Part shown: positions 1 through 9,189 of the stretch, in pieces
How the letters are laid out: each line of letters opens with the position of its first letter
Position numbering within the stretch: the stretch's first letter is position 1
Assembly: GCF_000504165.1 (NCBI RefSeq)
Contig: NZ_AYSE01000001.1
Coordinates: forward strand, 186,001 to 250,000
Direction: 5' to 3'
From: Bacillus sp. FJAT-14578
Lineage (GTDB): Bacteria > Bacillota > Bacilli > Bacillales > Bacillaceae_H
DNA: 64,000 nt
Notes under the pieces: model-generated
What the model saw: only the letters and a program-made list of their open reading frames with translations
What the model was told of the DNA's origin: nothing
Database searches by the model: none
Made by a program: the position numbers and the translations under genes

Positions 1-72
1 ATGATCATAAGTGATTTTTTCCGCCCATTTTCATAGTAGTTATATCAATAACGTCTAAAGGAGTAGAGAAGC

Positions 73-792
73 ATGAAACAAAATGACTGGAAAAAAGGCT
101 TCCTTGATGCACTTCCCATTGCATTCAGTTTTATTTTGTTCGGAGGAATTTTTGGGATGCTTGCCGCCCAGACCGGATTATCCGTGTTGGAAAGTGTCGG
201 CATGTCGCTCATCGTGTTTGCCGGTTCGGCTCAATTTACCGCCTTATCGCTTTTAACAGATCATACAGGAATGTGGACGATTATACTCGTTACCTTTTTT
301 GTCAACTCGCGCCATTTGTTGATGGGGCTCTCCATGTCCCCTTACTATCAGCCTTTTTCAAAGAAGTTTTCCACAGTCATGGCTTTTTTTCTGATCGATG
401 AGCAATATGCGATTACCATGAACCATTTTCGCCATCACCGTGCAACAAAACCATATATTATCGCAGTCAGCCTTACGCTGTATGCCACATGGGTAGGCGG
501 CACATGGCTCGGAACATTAACGCAAAGCCTCATTCCGGACCCTGAAAAATTAGGATTGGGATTCAGTTTCACCGCCCTGTTCCTTTCATTGGTTTATTTT
601 CAATTTACGTCCCTTTTGCGAATAGCGGTGTTTGTATTATGCGGGACTGCCGCTGTACTGCTCGCATTTGTCCTGCCTTACGGACTGCACCTTTTAGCGG
701 CGGGAATCCTTGCTTTTGCCGTCGGTTATTTCTTCAATAAAGAAACAGCAAAAGAAAAACCGGCTGAACAAAGAGAAGAGGTGACAGCATGA
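73..792 (+). CDS. azlC: AzlC family branched-chain amino acid exporter subunit
   Basis: Large subunit of the AzlCD pair, which exports branched-chain amino acids (and analogues such as 4-azaleucine in B. subtilis) across the cytoplasmic membrane. The 239-residue protein has the usual AzlC length and several hydrophobic helices. The early segment with FGGIFG and VFAGSAQF is characteristic of the family, as is the NSRHLLMG stretch near residue 80. An AAAGGAG ribosome-binding site at 57-63 supports the ATG at 73. The stop overlaps the azlD start by four bases (ATGA), so the two are translationally coupled. Family assignment is firm; substrate is inferred from the family. Confidence 0.93.
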   Translation: MKQNDWKKGFLDALPIAFSFILFGGIFGMLAAQTGLSVLESVGMSLIVFAGSAQFTALSLLTDHTGMWTIILVTFFVNSRHLLMGLSMSPYYQPFSKKFSTVMAFFLIDEQYAITMNHFRHHRATKPYIIAVSLTLYATWVGGTWLGTLTQSLIPDPEKLGLGFSFTALFLSLVYFQFTSLLRIAVFVLCGTAAVLLAFVLPYGLHLLAAGILAFAVGYFFNKETAKEKPAEQREEVTA

Positions 793-1100
793 ACATGTTC
801 CTTCTTTATCTCGGAATGGCAGCCGTCACCTATTTCTCTAGACGGGCCTTTTTGCGCCTTCCCGATCATTTATTCTCAGAGCGTTTAAAAAACGGGCTCT
901 CATTCATTCCTCTCGGCATCTTTGCGGCCCTCATTTTTGAGTCATTATTTTTAAAAGACGGCTCGCTCGTATTTGAACCGCTGTACCTATTTGCCAGCGC
1001 GGTTTGCTTATTGATGATGAAGCTTAGCAAAAATGTCTTTATAAGCTTTGGATTGAGCCTGTTTGTTGTCGTTATTGTAAAAAGCGGCATCATTGGATAA
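789..1100 (+). CDS. azlD: AzlD family branched-chain amino acid exporter small subunit
   Basis: Small membrane partner of AzlC, 103 residues with about three or four hydrophobic segments, the usual AzlD size. The YFSRRAFLRLP stretch near residues 15-25 is typical of AzlD. It starts inside the azlC stop codon (ATGA), and a hairpin terminator follows directly, so azlCD is a two-gene unit. No azlB/Lrp-type regulator is visible upstream within the window, though only 72 bases are available there. Confidence 0.92.
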   Translation: MNMFLLYLGMAAVTYFSRRAFLRLPDHLFSERLKNGLSFIPLGIFAALIFESLFLKDGSLVFEPLYLFASAVCLLMMKLSKNVFISFGLSLFVVVIVKSGIIG

Positions 1101-1103
1101 AAA

Positions 1104-1147
1104 AAGCCCGAAAACCGCATGCTTTTTCGCCGGTTTCGGGCTCCTTT
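1104..1147. terminator. Bidirectional rho-independent terminator
   Basis: AGCCCGAAAACCG (1105-1117) pairs with CGGTTTCGGGCT (1131-1142) with one bulge. It is flanked by an A-run on the left and CCTTTT on the right, so it can end azlCD on the plus strand and the small gene at 1147-1362 on the minus strand. Confidence 0.8.
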
Positions 1148-1362
1148 TACTCTTCCATCCGTGTTAACGCCTCAATCGCCTTTTCGCGGGAAATATTGAA
1201 GGATTGCCATGCATATTCTTGTTGGAGCAAGAGACGTTTCTTTTCCATCAGTAAACTCTTCAGTCCCGGTATGTCGGGATTTTTTTCATACAACTCTACC
1301 AATTCAGGAACGGCTGAATAAGACAACGTCCCTAAATAGCCCGCATCTATTTTACCGCCCAT
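1147..1362 (-). CDS. Hypothetical protein, 71 aa
   Basis: Short, charged, soluble protein that I do not recognise. It has no signal peptide or membrane segment. The C-terminal half is rich in K, E and L and probably helical. It is likely real because GGAGGT (1373-1368 on the minus strand) lies 5 bases ahead of the ATG at 1362, and a shared terminator begins at its stop. It is convergent with azlD. Function unknown. Confidence 0.6.
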   Translation of the reverse strand: MGGKIDAGYLGTLSYSAVPELVELYEKNPDIPGLKSLLMEKKRLLLQQEYAWQSFNISREKAIEALTRMEE

Positions 1363-1518
1363 CCATTACCTCCGATAAAATCTCACTCCTGCAACCATTG
1401 TTTTAAAGGATAGAACGTTAAAAAGAAAAGAACGATGACAAGAGTTTTACATATTTTTATAGATTGAAGGACATGTTCATGTTAGAATATCCTGGTATAT
1501 AAAACTACATAACAGACT

Positions 1519-1695
1519 TTATGGTGCCAAATGTGTTGATTCAACCATTGGGCTTAAAAGGGAAATCGGTGCAACTCCGATGCGGTCCCGCCACTGTAAT
1601 GAAGAGTCTTATCGCCTTAATTAATCCACTGTTCTAATAGGATGGGAAGGATGCGATAAGACGATGATTCAAAGCCAGGAGACCTGCCATAAAGA
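1519..1695 (+). ncRNA. Cobalamin (B12) riboswitch aptamer
   Basis: The stretch begins ATGGTGCC and continues with GGGCTTAAAAGGGAAATC, GGTGC, GGTCCCGCCACTGTAAT and finally the B12 box AGCCAGGAGACCTGCC at 1673-1688. These are the conserved blocks of the adenosylcobalamin aptamer in the expected order. It lies upstream of cbiMNQO, so B12 excess should reduce expression of cobalt uptake. A putative terminator follows at 1798-1837. The aptamer ends are approximate. Confidence 0.95.
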
Positions 1696-1797
1696 ATGAC
1701 ACTGTTTTAACCCACGCGGATGGGAAAGTGTTTGGACTGATCAGGCAGATAAATGGGACAGCAAGCCCTTCATCTGGTTACTTACTACTGTTAAGTC

Positions 1798-1837
1798 AAG
1801 CACTTCTTTCTTTCGGAGAGAAGTGCTTTTTTATTTT
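1798..1837 (+). terminator. Riboswitch-controlled terminator
   Basis: AAGCACTTCT (1798-1807) pairs with AGAAGTGCTT (1819-1828), followed by a long T-rich tract. It sits between the B12 aptamer and cbiM with no gene between, so it is the probable expression platform. About 150 further leader bases separate it from cbiM. Confidence 0.85.
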
Positions 1838-1990
1838 CTTGATCGATGGCAGCCGCTGGATGGTTGCAGGAAACACCGTACCCAAAAGGGATCTTTCGTG
1901 TTAGAAACACATTCGGAGGTGATAGATTGGCAAATGAAGCATGAACAAGCAACCATTTTCATAGATTATATCATTTAAGGAGGAAACGAC

Positions 1991-2746
1991 ATGAAAGGAA
2001 TCAAAATGAAAAAAATCTTCATCATCATTTATTTTGCGGCTCTATTGCTCTATATTCCTAAACAAGCATTCGCCATGCATATCATGGAAGGCTTTTTACC
2101 GATTGAATGGGCATTATTTTGGTGGGGGGTTACTTTGCCTTCTTTAATCATCGGGTTGCGTTCAATCAAAAAGAAAGTGAAAGAACACCCCGAATTAAAA
2201 ATGATGCTCGGTCTATCCGGGGCATTTGCTTTTGTCTTATCTGCCTTAAAAATCCCTTCTGTTACCGGAAGTTGTTCCCATCCGACCGGTGTTGGCTTGG
2301 GTACCATTCTGTTCGGCCCTGCAGCAATGAGTGTCGTTGGCTTCATTGTTCTCCTTTTTCAATCACTGCTGCTCGCTCATGGAGGATTAACCACTTTAGG
2401 AGCAAACGCGTTTTCGATGGCTGTTGTCGGCCCTCTTATTGCGTATCTTGTTTATAAAGGCGCAACCAAAGTTGGTCTTTCTTTCTCGGTTGCTGTTTTT
2501 GTAGCTGCTGCTTTGGGGGATTTGGGAACTTATGTAGTGACTTCTTTCCAACTAGCTTTAGCCTTTCCTTCTGAGACTGGCGGCATGGCAGCTTCTTTCG
2601 CTAAATTCTCCGGCATTTTTGCCTTTACCCAAATTCCTTTGGCCATTAGCGAAGGGCTATTAACCGTCATGATTATGAATGTGTTAACAAAATATAATCT
2701 AAAAGAGTTGAAATTGCTGCGTGTCTTATCGAAGGAGGGACGTTGA
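1991..2746 (+). CDS. cbiM: Energy-coupling factor cobalt transporter, substrate-capture protein CbiM
   Basis: Metal-binding integral membrane component of a group I ECF importer for Co2+. An N-terminal signal-like helix ends at AFA. The mature protein would then begin Met29-His30 followed by IMEGFLP, the family hallmark in which the free N-terminus and the second-residue His coordinate the metal. Several further membrane helices follow, and the 251-residue length is normal. AAGGAGG at 1977-1983 supports the ATG at 1991, although the ATG five codons later is also possible. It is first in cbiMNQO, behind a B12 riboswitch, and that context favours cobalt over nickel. Confidence 0.95.
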   Translation: MKGIKMKKIFIIIYFAALLLYIPKQAFAMHIMEGFLPIEWALFWWGVTLPSLIIGLRSIKKKVKEHPELKMMLGLSGAFAFVLSALKIPSVTGSCSHPTGVGLGTILFGPAAMSVVGFIVLLFQSLLLAHGGLTTLGANAFSMAVVGPLIAYLVYKGATKVGLSFSVAVFVAAALGDLGTYVVTSFQLALAFPSETGGMAASFAKFSGIFAFTQIPLAISEGLLTVMIMNVLTKYNLKELKLLRVLSKEGR

Positions 2747-2748
2747 TC

Positions 2749-3057
2749 ATGAAGAAAAATTTACTGTTGCTGGCCATTGTCATCACCCTTGCCATTGTTC
2801 CCCTCTTCATTCAAAAAGGGGCAGAATTCGGTGGAGCTGACGGGCAAGCGGAAGAAGCAATCGGAGAAATCGCCCCTGATTACCAACCTTGGTTTCATGC
2901 TCTTTGGGAGCCTCCAAGCGGGGAAATTGAAAGTTTATTATTCGCTTTACAAGCAGCACTCGGCGCCGGGTTTATCGGATATTTTATCGGTTTCATGAGG
3001 GGCAAGAATAAACAAAGTGAAGAAAAAGACAACAAGGTGTCCCATGCTGCTGATTGA
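2749..3057 (+). CDS. cbiN: Energy-coupling factor cobalt transporter protein CbiN
   Basis: Small auxiliary subunit with two membrane helices around an extracytoplasmic loop. The loop begins with the highly conserved AEFGGADGQAEEAI stretch, and the second helix near the C-terminus contains GFIGYFIGF. CbiN is needed for Co2+ loading of CbiM. I chose the ATG at 2749, giving MKKNLLLL, because GAAGGAGGGA at 2731-2740 is optimally spaced for it. A TTG at 2743 would overlap the cbiM stop and sit too close to that site. Its 3' end overlaps the start of cbiQ. Confidence 0.93.
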   Translation: MKKNLLLLAIVITLAIVPLFIQKGAEFGGADGQAEEAIGEIAPDYQPWFHALWEPPSGEIESLLFALQAALGAGFIGYFIGFMRGKNKQSEEKDNKVSHAAD

Positions 3058-3832
3058 TAAGTATGCTTATTTTAATAAGCTTCACAATGTTCATCCGGTG
3101 GAAAAGATGACTCTTTCACTTTGTTTGTTGTTATTTGTATTAATCGTCAAAGATTCCTTACTATCACTCATCACTTTTATCATGATGAGTGCTTTCACTG
3201 TTTGCATCGCAAGGATTCCGCTGTCCTATTATCTAAAACTGCTTATATTGCCAAGCTTTTTTCTAATTTCGGGAATCATCACCATTCTTGTTTCTTTTAC
3301 GGATGGCCATACTGCCATCCCCCATATGATTTGGTCAGCACATATAGCCAATTGGCAAATTTACATAAGCAAGGAAAGTCTACACAAAGCGGGAAACCTT
3401 GTCTTTGTCGTATTAAGCAGCACGAGCTGCTTATACTTTTTGACATTAACAACACCTTTGACAGCCATTCTCGATGTATTGCGAAAACTAAAAGTACCAT
3501 CATTGCTCATTGACTTAATCGCCTTGACGTACCGATTCATTTTCGTATTCCTGGAAGAATCAGTAAACATTTATCAAGCACAGTCTTCCCGACTCGGGTA
3601 TATGACTATTCGACAAGGGATGAAATCCCTTGGACTACTGATTTCCATGCTGTTTTTAAAAGTATTTCAACGCACCACACAATTATCGATAGCCATGAAT
3701 TCCAGATGTTATAAAGAGGACATTTTATTTTTCGATCAATCTTACCGCTGCTCACCTGTCAATTGGTTCATCATTACAGGCATATTCACAGGAATGATCA
3801 TTACATATGTACAGTTTGGAGGAAGTTTGTAG
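3044..3832 (+). CDS. cbiQ: Energy-coupling factor cobalt transporter transmembrane protein CbiQ
   Basis: T-component of the cobalt ECF transporter, linking the CbiO ATPase to CbiM. The N-terminus MLLIDKYAYFNKL followed by VHPVEK is the conserved CbiQ opening, then come about five membrane helices. I placed the start at the ATG at 3044, overlapping cbiN by 14 bases, because AAGGTG at 3034-3039 precedes it. A longer frame from 3017 would add nine residues not found in the family. The stop abuts the cbiO ATG with no gap, indicating coupling. Confidence 0.92.
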   Translation: MLLIDKYAYFNKLHNVHPVEKMTLSLCLLLFVLIVKDSLLSLITFIMMSAFTVCIARIPLSYYLKLLILPSFFLISGIITILVSFTDGHTAIPHMIWSAHIANWQIYISKESLHKAGNLVFVVLSSTSCLYFLTLTTPLTAILDVLRKLKVPSLLIDLIALTYRFIFVFLEESVNIYQAQSSRLGYMTIRQGMKSLGLLISMLFLKVFQRTTQLSIAMNSRCYKEDILFFDQSYRCSPVNWFIITGIFTGMIITYVQFGGSL

Positions 3833-4690
3833 ATGCAGTCCAGCCTTTTTGATATTGATCACTTATCCCATTGTTACGCTGATGGTTCCATTGCCCTGAA
3901 AAATCTCTCTCTTACCCTCAAACAAGGAAAGAAAATAGCCTTGTTAGGCAATAACGGCGCTGGAAAATCTACGTTATTTTTACACTTAAACGGGATTCTT
4001 CAGCCAACAAACGGAACCATTCGTTTTAAAGGAAAGCCGTTGGCCTATGATCGGAAGTCGCTGCTTTCACTGCGCAAGCAAGTTGGGATCGTCTTTCAAG
4101 ACCCAGACTCTCAATTGTTTTCGGCCAACGTTCTCCAGGATATTTCATTTGGACCGCAAAATTTGGGCCTGTCAAAGGAAGATGTTTTACGTCGAGTAGA
4201 ATGGGCGATGGAACAGACAGAGACAACAACCTTTAAAGATAAACCGACCCATTTTCTAAGCTTGGGCCAGAAAAAGCGTGTCGCTATAGCTGGAGTATTA
4301 GCGATGGATCCTGAAGTCATCATTCTGGATGAACCGACAGCGGGGCTCGACTCTTATTTTTCTAAACAAATCATGAATGTATTAGATCACATACAAAGAC
4401 AGGGGAAAACGATTATTTTATCTACTCATGATGCGAATCTTGCTTACCAGTGGGCCGATGAAATCATCGTGATGCATGATGGGAAAATACTCTGTCAAGG
4501 AGACCCTGTCACCGTTTTTGAACAAGATGAAGTGATTAGGAAAGCCCATTTAGATAAACCATGGATCATGGAAACCTTTCAATTTCTCATGAAAGAAAAG
4601 CTTCTGTCTGCAAGCAGCACCACACCGCAAACAAAAGAAAAATTGTTTCAAAAGATTAGAGATGACATCAAAATCTTTTCTAATGACTAA
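3833..4690 (+). CDS. cbiO: Energy-coupling factor cobalt transporter ATPase CbiO
   Basis: ATP-binding subunit energising cobalt import. Walker A GNNGAGKST lies at residues 39-47 and the Q-loop FQDPDSQLF follows near residue 89. The signature motif is LSLGQKKR (142-149), a CbiO-type variant of LSGGQ. Walker B VIILDEP is at 162-168, with a switch His in the STHD stretch. At 285 residues it has the normal ECF ATPase length with a C-terminal extension. It is the last gene of cbiMNQO. No cobalamin biosynthesis gene follows, so the unit is transport only. Confidence 0.95.
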   Translation: MQSSLFDIDHLSHCYADGSIALKNLSLTLKQGKKIALLGNNGAGKSTLFLHLNGILQPTNGTIRFKGKPLAYDRKSLLSLRKQVGIVFQDPDSQLFSANVLQDISFGPQNLGLSKEDVLRRVEWAMEQTETTTFKDKPTHFLSLGQKKRVAIAGVLAMDPEVIILDEPTAGLDSYFSKQIMNVLDHIQRQGKTIILSTHDANLAYQWADEIIVMHDGKILCQGDPVTVFEQDEVIRKAHLDKPWIMETFQFLMKEKLLSASSTTPQTKEKLFQKIRDDIKIFSND

Positions 4691-4781
4691 GATTAGTACA
4701 AGTCTCATTATTTTGAACCCAATGCGGTAAAATGGAATCATATGATTCATTTTAAATGAGAAAAGGTCAGGGGGAGATAAA

Positions 4782-5366
4782 ATGATTAAACGCATATGCG
4801 TATTTGCAGGGGCAAACCCGGGAGTGAGTCCGGAATTTGCAAAAATGGCGGAAGCACTCGGCAGCGAGCTTGTAAAAGGCGGTTATGATTTAGTATACGG
4901 CGGTTCCAAAATGGGATTGATGGGACGTGTGGCCAACACCGTCTTACAGCAAGGGGGCTGCGCGATCGGCGTGATGCCAAAGGGGTTGTTTCGCGGTGAA
5001 ATCGTCCATACCGAATTGACCGAACTTCATGAAGTGATGGACATGCATGAGCGAAAAGGGAAAATGGGCGAACTGTCAGATGCCTTCATCGCCCTGCCAG
5101 GCGGATTCGGAACATTGGAGGAAGTATTTGAAGTCGTCAGCTGGGGAGCGATTGGCATTCACCAGAAGCCGATTGGCCTCTTGAATGTGGACGGCTATTA
5201 TGATCCCATTATGCAAATGGTAGACAATGGTGTAAAGGCCGGATTCATCCACCCTTCCCATGCACCGCTGCTCATTTGTGAAAGCGACCCTGCCGTTTTA
5301 CTGGAGAAACTAAACAGTTATACACCTGTCTCCAACGTGAATAAGTGGAGCGAATTGGAATCATAA
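4782..5366 (+). CDS. LOG family (TIGR00730) nucleotide 5'-monophosphate phosphoribohydrolase
   Basis: Rossmann-fold protein of the LOG/YvdD family, formerly mis-called lysine decarboxylase. Members release the free base from (cytokinin) riboside 5'-monophosphates. The family signature PGGFGTLEE is at 106-114, with the catalytic-site MHERK at 88-92 and a GGSKMGLMG nucleotide loop near 40-48. Length 194 residues is typical. A purine-rich AGGGGGAG ribosome-binding site precedes the ATG. It is a single-gene unit ended by a hairpin. The physiological substrate in Bacillus is not established. Confidence 0.88.
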   Translation: MIKRICVFAGANPGVSPEFAKMAEALGSELVKGGYDLVYGGSKMGLMGRVANTVLQQGGCAIGVMPKGLFRGEIVHTELTELHEVMDMHERKGKMGELSDAFIALPGGFGTLEEVFEVVSWGAIGIHQKPIGLLNVDGYYDPIMQMVDNGVKAGFIHPSHAPLLICESDPAVLLEKLNSYTPVSNVNKWSELES

Positions 5367-5379
5367 CATATTTAAGTAC

Positions 5380-5417
5380 AAAAATGAGACCTCTCTCCAT
5401 TTTGAGGTCTCATTTTT
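5380..5417. terminator. Bidirectional rho-independent terminator
   Basis: AAAAATGAGACCTC pairs perfectly with GAGGTCTCATTTTT across a 10-base loop. It is convergent between the LOG gene (+) and the FCD remnant (-), with A and T runs on either side. Confidence 0.9.
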
Positions 5418-5459
5418 ATATAAACTTTATTAAAGACCGCGTTTACACAAAGTCTTTTA

Positions 5460-5885
5460 TTAATGAGGATATTGCTGCAGAACTTTTTGGCGAACATAAC
5501 TGAGATGTCGATACATCTGACTGAATGCTTCATGTGGATTCCGTTTAGCGAGTGCATTATAGATGGCTGTATGGTGTTCAACCGTCAGATCGCGTTCCCT
5601 GTACCGAATTTCACGATCGGTTTTATCATGCGTAATGAGCAAAGAGTTAATCATACCCTCAACAACAGGATTATTGGCACTCACAGCAATGATTCTGTGA
5701 AATTCTTTATCTATTTCCCCATAATCATTGTCCTTACTATTTGCGATTAAGTCTATTGTTTCTTTTAATTGTTCCAACTGTTCGTCGGTTATCTTTTCCG
5801 CAGCCATCGTAACTAACCCTAACTCTAAAGCCATGCGCCCTTCTACAATAGCCGGTAAATTATCCGCTGATAAAGCCAGCATCAC
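5460..5885 (-). pseudogene. GntR/FadR-type regulator remnant (FCD ligand domain only)
   Basis: Encodes 141 residues matching the all-helical FCD effector domain of GntR-family regulators: EGRMALELGLVTMAA, a DKEFHR motif, and a C-terminal EHHTAIYNAL segment contributing metal/ligand His residues. A complete regulator needs about 75 more N-terminal residues forming the winged helix, and these are absent. In frame, the coding looks homologous for only about ten codons upstream (KIGSHPFS) before a stop near 5914. An alternative frame there reads DIPEE, suggesting a frameshift. I see no winged helix in any frame between here and mleA. It cannot bind DNA as it stands. Confidence 0.7.
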
Positions 5886-6048
5886 TGAAAAAGGATGGCT
5901 TCCAATTTTATCTCTTCAGGTATGTCTCCCGAAAAAGCAGGGTGATTCTTTCAAACATGGGGTGAAGAAGCCAGCAAACCTTCACTCCATTTTCATTTTA
6001 GCTTTGTTAGACTGTAAAGATAGCTATATGGGTTTATGTTTCAGCAGG

Positions 6049-7392
6049 TTACCTTCCCATTACTTTTTGTGAACTCTTTTCGGACGCAAAAGCTGCCCTT
6101 TCCACCGCATCGGCTACCATTTCATGGACTTTTGGATCCAGCGGATGTGGAACTAAATCGCCCGGTTTCGTCTCTCCTGCAATAGCTTCTGCCGCAGCAA
6201 CAAGCATTTCGTGGGTAATGTCACGAGCCCCTGCATTCAGTACACCGCGGAAGATGCCAGGAAAACCAAGAACATTGTTAACAGAACGGCCGTCCGCTGC
6301 ATAGGCAGCTCCTGCTTCTAATGCCTCTTCCGGCTCGATTTCCGGTTTCGGATTGGATAATGCGAGAATAATTTGTCCTTGACGCACCCACTCTTTTTTT
6401 ATGAGTCCTGGGACACCAGTAGTCGCAATGATGATATCGGATTGTTCCATCAATTCTTCAAGGCTGTCAACCGGATGTCCTCCATAGCCCTTCAATCTCT
6501 CCTTCGCTTCCGCAGACTTGTCCGCGCCGAAAACGTTCTTTACGCCAAAGGCCATAAACATTCGGCAAATCGCCAAGCCGGCTGCTCCAAGACCAATTTG
6601 TCCTACTGCCGCTTTTTCTAAATCAACGCCAGCGCTCTTACAAGCAGAAAGAGCCGCAGCCAGGGTCACAACGGCCGTACCGTGCTGATCGTCATGCATA
6701 ACAGGAATGTCCAAATCCCTTTTCAGACGTTCTTCTACCTCAAAGCAATGCGGAGAACCGATGTCTTCTAACAGAATGCCGCCAAATCCAGGCGAAATAT
6801 GTTTCACCGTCTGGACAATTTCATCCGGATCTTTCGTATTTAAAAGGATGGGAACACCATTGATGCCGGCCAACTGATCGAAAAGGGCAGCTTTCCCCTC
6901 CATCACGGGCATCCCCGCAACCGGGCCAATGTCCCCAAGGCCAAGAATCGCCGTCCCGTCCGTGACGATGGCAACCGTATTGCTGATGTTCGTGTAAATT
7001 TTCGCTTTCTCCGGTTCCTTCTCTATCACGCGGCAAACGTTTGCCACACCTGGTGTGTATACACGTCTCAAGTCAGCAAGAGATTGAATGGGCATCTTGC
7101 TTTTCATCTGAATCTTCCCGCCTTCATGGGCACGAAGAACATCATCTGAAACGGTATGTAGACGGATTCCCCCTCCAAGCTCGCGAACTGCATCCAATAA
7201 TGATTCGAGCTTCGCTTCATTCTCGACTTGGACCGTAATGTTGCGCTTCGTATAATTCACCCCTACATGTACGGTTTCAATCTCTCCGATATCTCCCCCG
7301 GCAAGACCGATGGCTGTCGCCACTTTCCCGAGATTTCCGGGAGTGGATGGGGTTTCTACAAGTAAAGTGCGAATGATGTTTTTATTAATCAT
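6049..7392 (-). CDS. mleA: NAD-dependent malic enzyme with N-terminal ACT domain (MleA type)
   Basis: Oxidative decarboxylation of L-malate to pyruvate in the cytoplasm. Residues 1-80 form an ACT-like domain. The malic enzyme N-domain follows, with YTPGVANVC (catalytic Tyr112) and the metal-binding LEDIG and HDDQHGTA blocks, and an NAD-binding GLGAAGLA loop comes after. I chose the ATG at 7392 (447 aa) because GGAGGT at 7406-7401 precedes it; the longer frame from 7476 adds an unconserved leader. It lies downstream of mleN on the same strand, as in B. subtilis ansAB-mleNA. A 138-base gap before it may hold its own promoter. Confidence 0.9.
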   Translation of the reverse strand: MINKNIIRTLLVETPSTPGNLGKVATAIGLAGGDIGEIETVHVGVNYTKRNITVQVENEAKLESLLDAVRELGGGIRLHTVSDDVLRAHEGGKIQMKSKMPIQSLADLRRVYTPGVANVCRVIEKEPEKAKIYTNISNTVAIVTDGTAILGLGDIGPVAGMPVMEGKAALFDQLAGINGVPILLNTKDPDEIVQTVKHISPGFGGILLEDIGSPHCFEVEERLKRDLDIPVMHDDQHGTAVVTLAAALSACKSAGVDLEKAAVGQIGLGAAGLAICRMFMAFGVKNVFGADKSAEAKERLKGYGGHPVDSLEELMEQSDIIIATTGVPGLIKKEWVRQGQIILALSNPKPEIEPEEALEAGAAYAADGRSVNNVLGFPGIFRGVLNAGARDITHEMLVAAAEAIAGETKPGDLVPHPLDPKVHEMVADAVERAAFASEKSSQKVMGR

Positions 7393-7530
7393 AACAAAAT
7401 ACCTCCGAATACATTTAAATACAGGATTAGAGCGAAGGAATTCCTCCGCTCCAAAATATTGATTGTTTAAAATCAATCATTAAAAGATCAAGAAAATCCA
7501 TTATTTTTTCATTGATGATGCAGTGTGCGA

Positions 7531-8949
7531 TTAATTGGCATGCTTATGCAGCGCTTGTTTCTCCGTCCCAACTTCTTTGGTATACCAAATACATTTTCCT
7601 GTATATCCATAAATTAAAGCAATACCAAGAGAAACAAAGCTTAGCCACATGAACGGCAGGTACGATAATGTAGATACACCTAGAATTCCTGCCATAAAAA
7701 TACCGTTGTCAGACCATGGAACCATCCCTGAAGTCATCGTACCGCCGACCTCTGAGTTCCGAGACAACACTCTTCGGTCAATTCGTAGTTTGTCATAACT
7801 TTCTTCCATGATCTTAGGCGTTAAAATTAATGATACATACATGGCGCAGCCAAATACGTTTGCTAAAAAAGCCACAATTAGTGTAGAAAGAGTTACATTT
7901 CCTGCAGATGTCAGTTTATGTTGAAACTTTGAAACTATCACTTTTAATACACCTAATTGCTCTAACAGACCGCCAAAGCCCAGGCCGAAAATAATGACCA
8001 TGACAGATCCGAGCATTCCTTCAACTCCTCCGCGATTCAAGAGCTTGTCCATAAAGTCAATGCCCGTATCAGCAGAAAAGCCAACGTAAGCAGTACCAAT
8101 GGCATCAACAAAACTCATCCCCTGAAACAAAGAAGCCCAAATGGCACCAAGGAGGGCTCCAGCGGTAATAGTCGGCATGGAAGGCTTTTTCAACGCAAGT
8201 AGAACAATAACAAAAACAGCCGGCACCAGCATCCAAATTTGAATATCAAACATATCAAGTAATGAGGCCTTTAGAAACTCGACCTTTTCCAAATCGACAT
8301 TTTTTCCGCCGTACACGAACCCTGCAATGGTGAAAAGAATTCCGGTAATAATAAATGCAGGAAGAGATAAATACAACATAGCGCGTACATGCGAAATCAC
8401 ATCGACTTTCGACATGGATGCTGCGAGCACGGTACTATCAGATAATGGTGATAGTTTATCTCCAAAATAAGCACCGGAAAGAACGGCTCCCGCCACAAGC
8501 GGAAGCGGAAGTCCAAGACCTTCCCCGATTGCCATCATCGCAATTCCCGCTGTCCCAACAGTTCCCCATGACGTACCAGTTGCCACAGACGTAATAGAGC
8601 AGATAGCAAGTGTTGCAAGTAAGAAAATGCTTGGATGTATAAATTCTAAACCATAATAAATAAGTGTCGGTACAACACCGCCGGCAATCCATGTCCCAAT
8701 GAGAGCACCAACCGCGACTAGAATTAATATGGCCTCAAGGCCTTTCGAAATCCCCTTTGTAATCATCTCTTGCAGCTCTGGATAACCATAACCCAACCTT
8801 ACTCCAAGCAATATAACAAGAAACCATGAAATAAACAGAGCAAGTTGTATCGGCAAGTTAAAAACCGCCGTAAACGAAAAGACAATTGCCAAAAACACAC
8901 CGAGAACAAAAACAATTTCTAACATGGATGGCAAGCGTACATTTTTCAA
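7531..8949 (-). CDS. mleN: NhaC-family Na+/H+ antiporter, malate/lactate antiporter type (MleN)
   Basis: Polytopic membrane protein of 472 residues with about a dozen hydrophobic segments and the conserved NhaC-family stretch ATGTSWGTVGTAG. Its position between ansB and mleA, and its length, match B. subtilis MleN. MleN exchanges malate plus protons for lactate plus Na+ and supports growth at low proton-motive force. A GGGGG ribosome-binding site lies just upstream, and a cre-like site 27 bases before the start suggests CcpA control. Substrate is inferred from synteny; a plain Na+/H+ antiporter is the alternative. Confidence 0.85.
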   Translation of the reverse strand: MKNVRLPSMLEIVFVLGVFLAIVFSFTAVFNLPIQLALFISWFLVILLGVRLGYGYPELQEMITKGISKGLEAILILVAVGALIGTWIAGGVVPTLIYYGLEFIHPSIFLLATLAICSITSVATGTSWGTVGTAGIAMMAIGEGLGLPLPLVAGAVLSGAYFGDKLSPLSDSTVLAASMSKVDVISHVRAMLYLSLPAFIITGILFTIAGFVYGGKNVDLEKVEFLKASLLDMFDIQIWMLVPAVFVIVLLALKKPSMPTITAGALLGAIWASLFQGMSFVDAIGTAYVGFSADTGIDFMDKLLNRGGVEGMLGSVMVIIFGLGFGGLLEQLGVLKVIVSKFQHKLTSAGNVTLSTLIVAFLANVFGCAMYVSLILTPKIMEESYDKLRIDRRVLSRNSEVGGTMTSGMVPWSDNGIFMAGILGVSTLSYLPFMWLSFVSLGIALIYGYTGKCIWYTKEVGTEKQALHKHAN

Positions 8950-8975
8950 CCCAATTCCCCCTTGAAATAAACAAA

Positions 8976-8990
8976 ATAAAACGCTTTCAA
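8976..8990. promoter_or_regulatory. Candidate cre (CcpA) site upstream of mleN
   Basis: ATAAAACGCTTTCAA fits the cre consensus WTGNAANCGNWNNCW at all but one of the defined positions. It is placed 27-41 bases ahead of the mleN start, where CcpA would block the promoter or act as a roadblock. Predicted by eye only. Confidence 0.5.
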
Positions 8991-9119
8991 ATATTTGGTA
9001 AAAATAGACTATATTTCTCCCTTTATGATCCTGTAAAAAATTCCCTTATTTAACCCTACCTGCAAACACTCAAGCTACTCTTTTTTATTGGGCAAAATAA
9101 TCGTTCGTATGCATCTGTG

Positions 9120-9149
9120 AGCCTATCAATGGTTACATCTTGATAGGCT
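9120..9149. other. Intergenic hairpin between ansB and mleN
   Basis: AGCCTATCAA (9120-9129) pairs perfectly with TTGATAGGCT (9140-9149) over a 10-base loop. In the direction of ansB-mleN transcription no T-run follows it, so it is more likely a processing or mRNA-stabilising stem than a strong terminator. On the opposite strand a TTTT follows. Confidence 0.55.
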
Positions 9150-9189
9150 TTTCACCACTTCTCAAAATCCAAACTTGACTTCTATCTAT

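Noticed and set aside
866..1120. 84-codon minus-strand frame overlapping azlD
   Set aside because: Lies wholly on azlD and its terminator; no ribosome-binding site.
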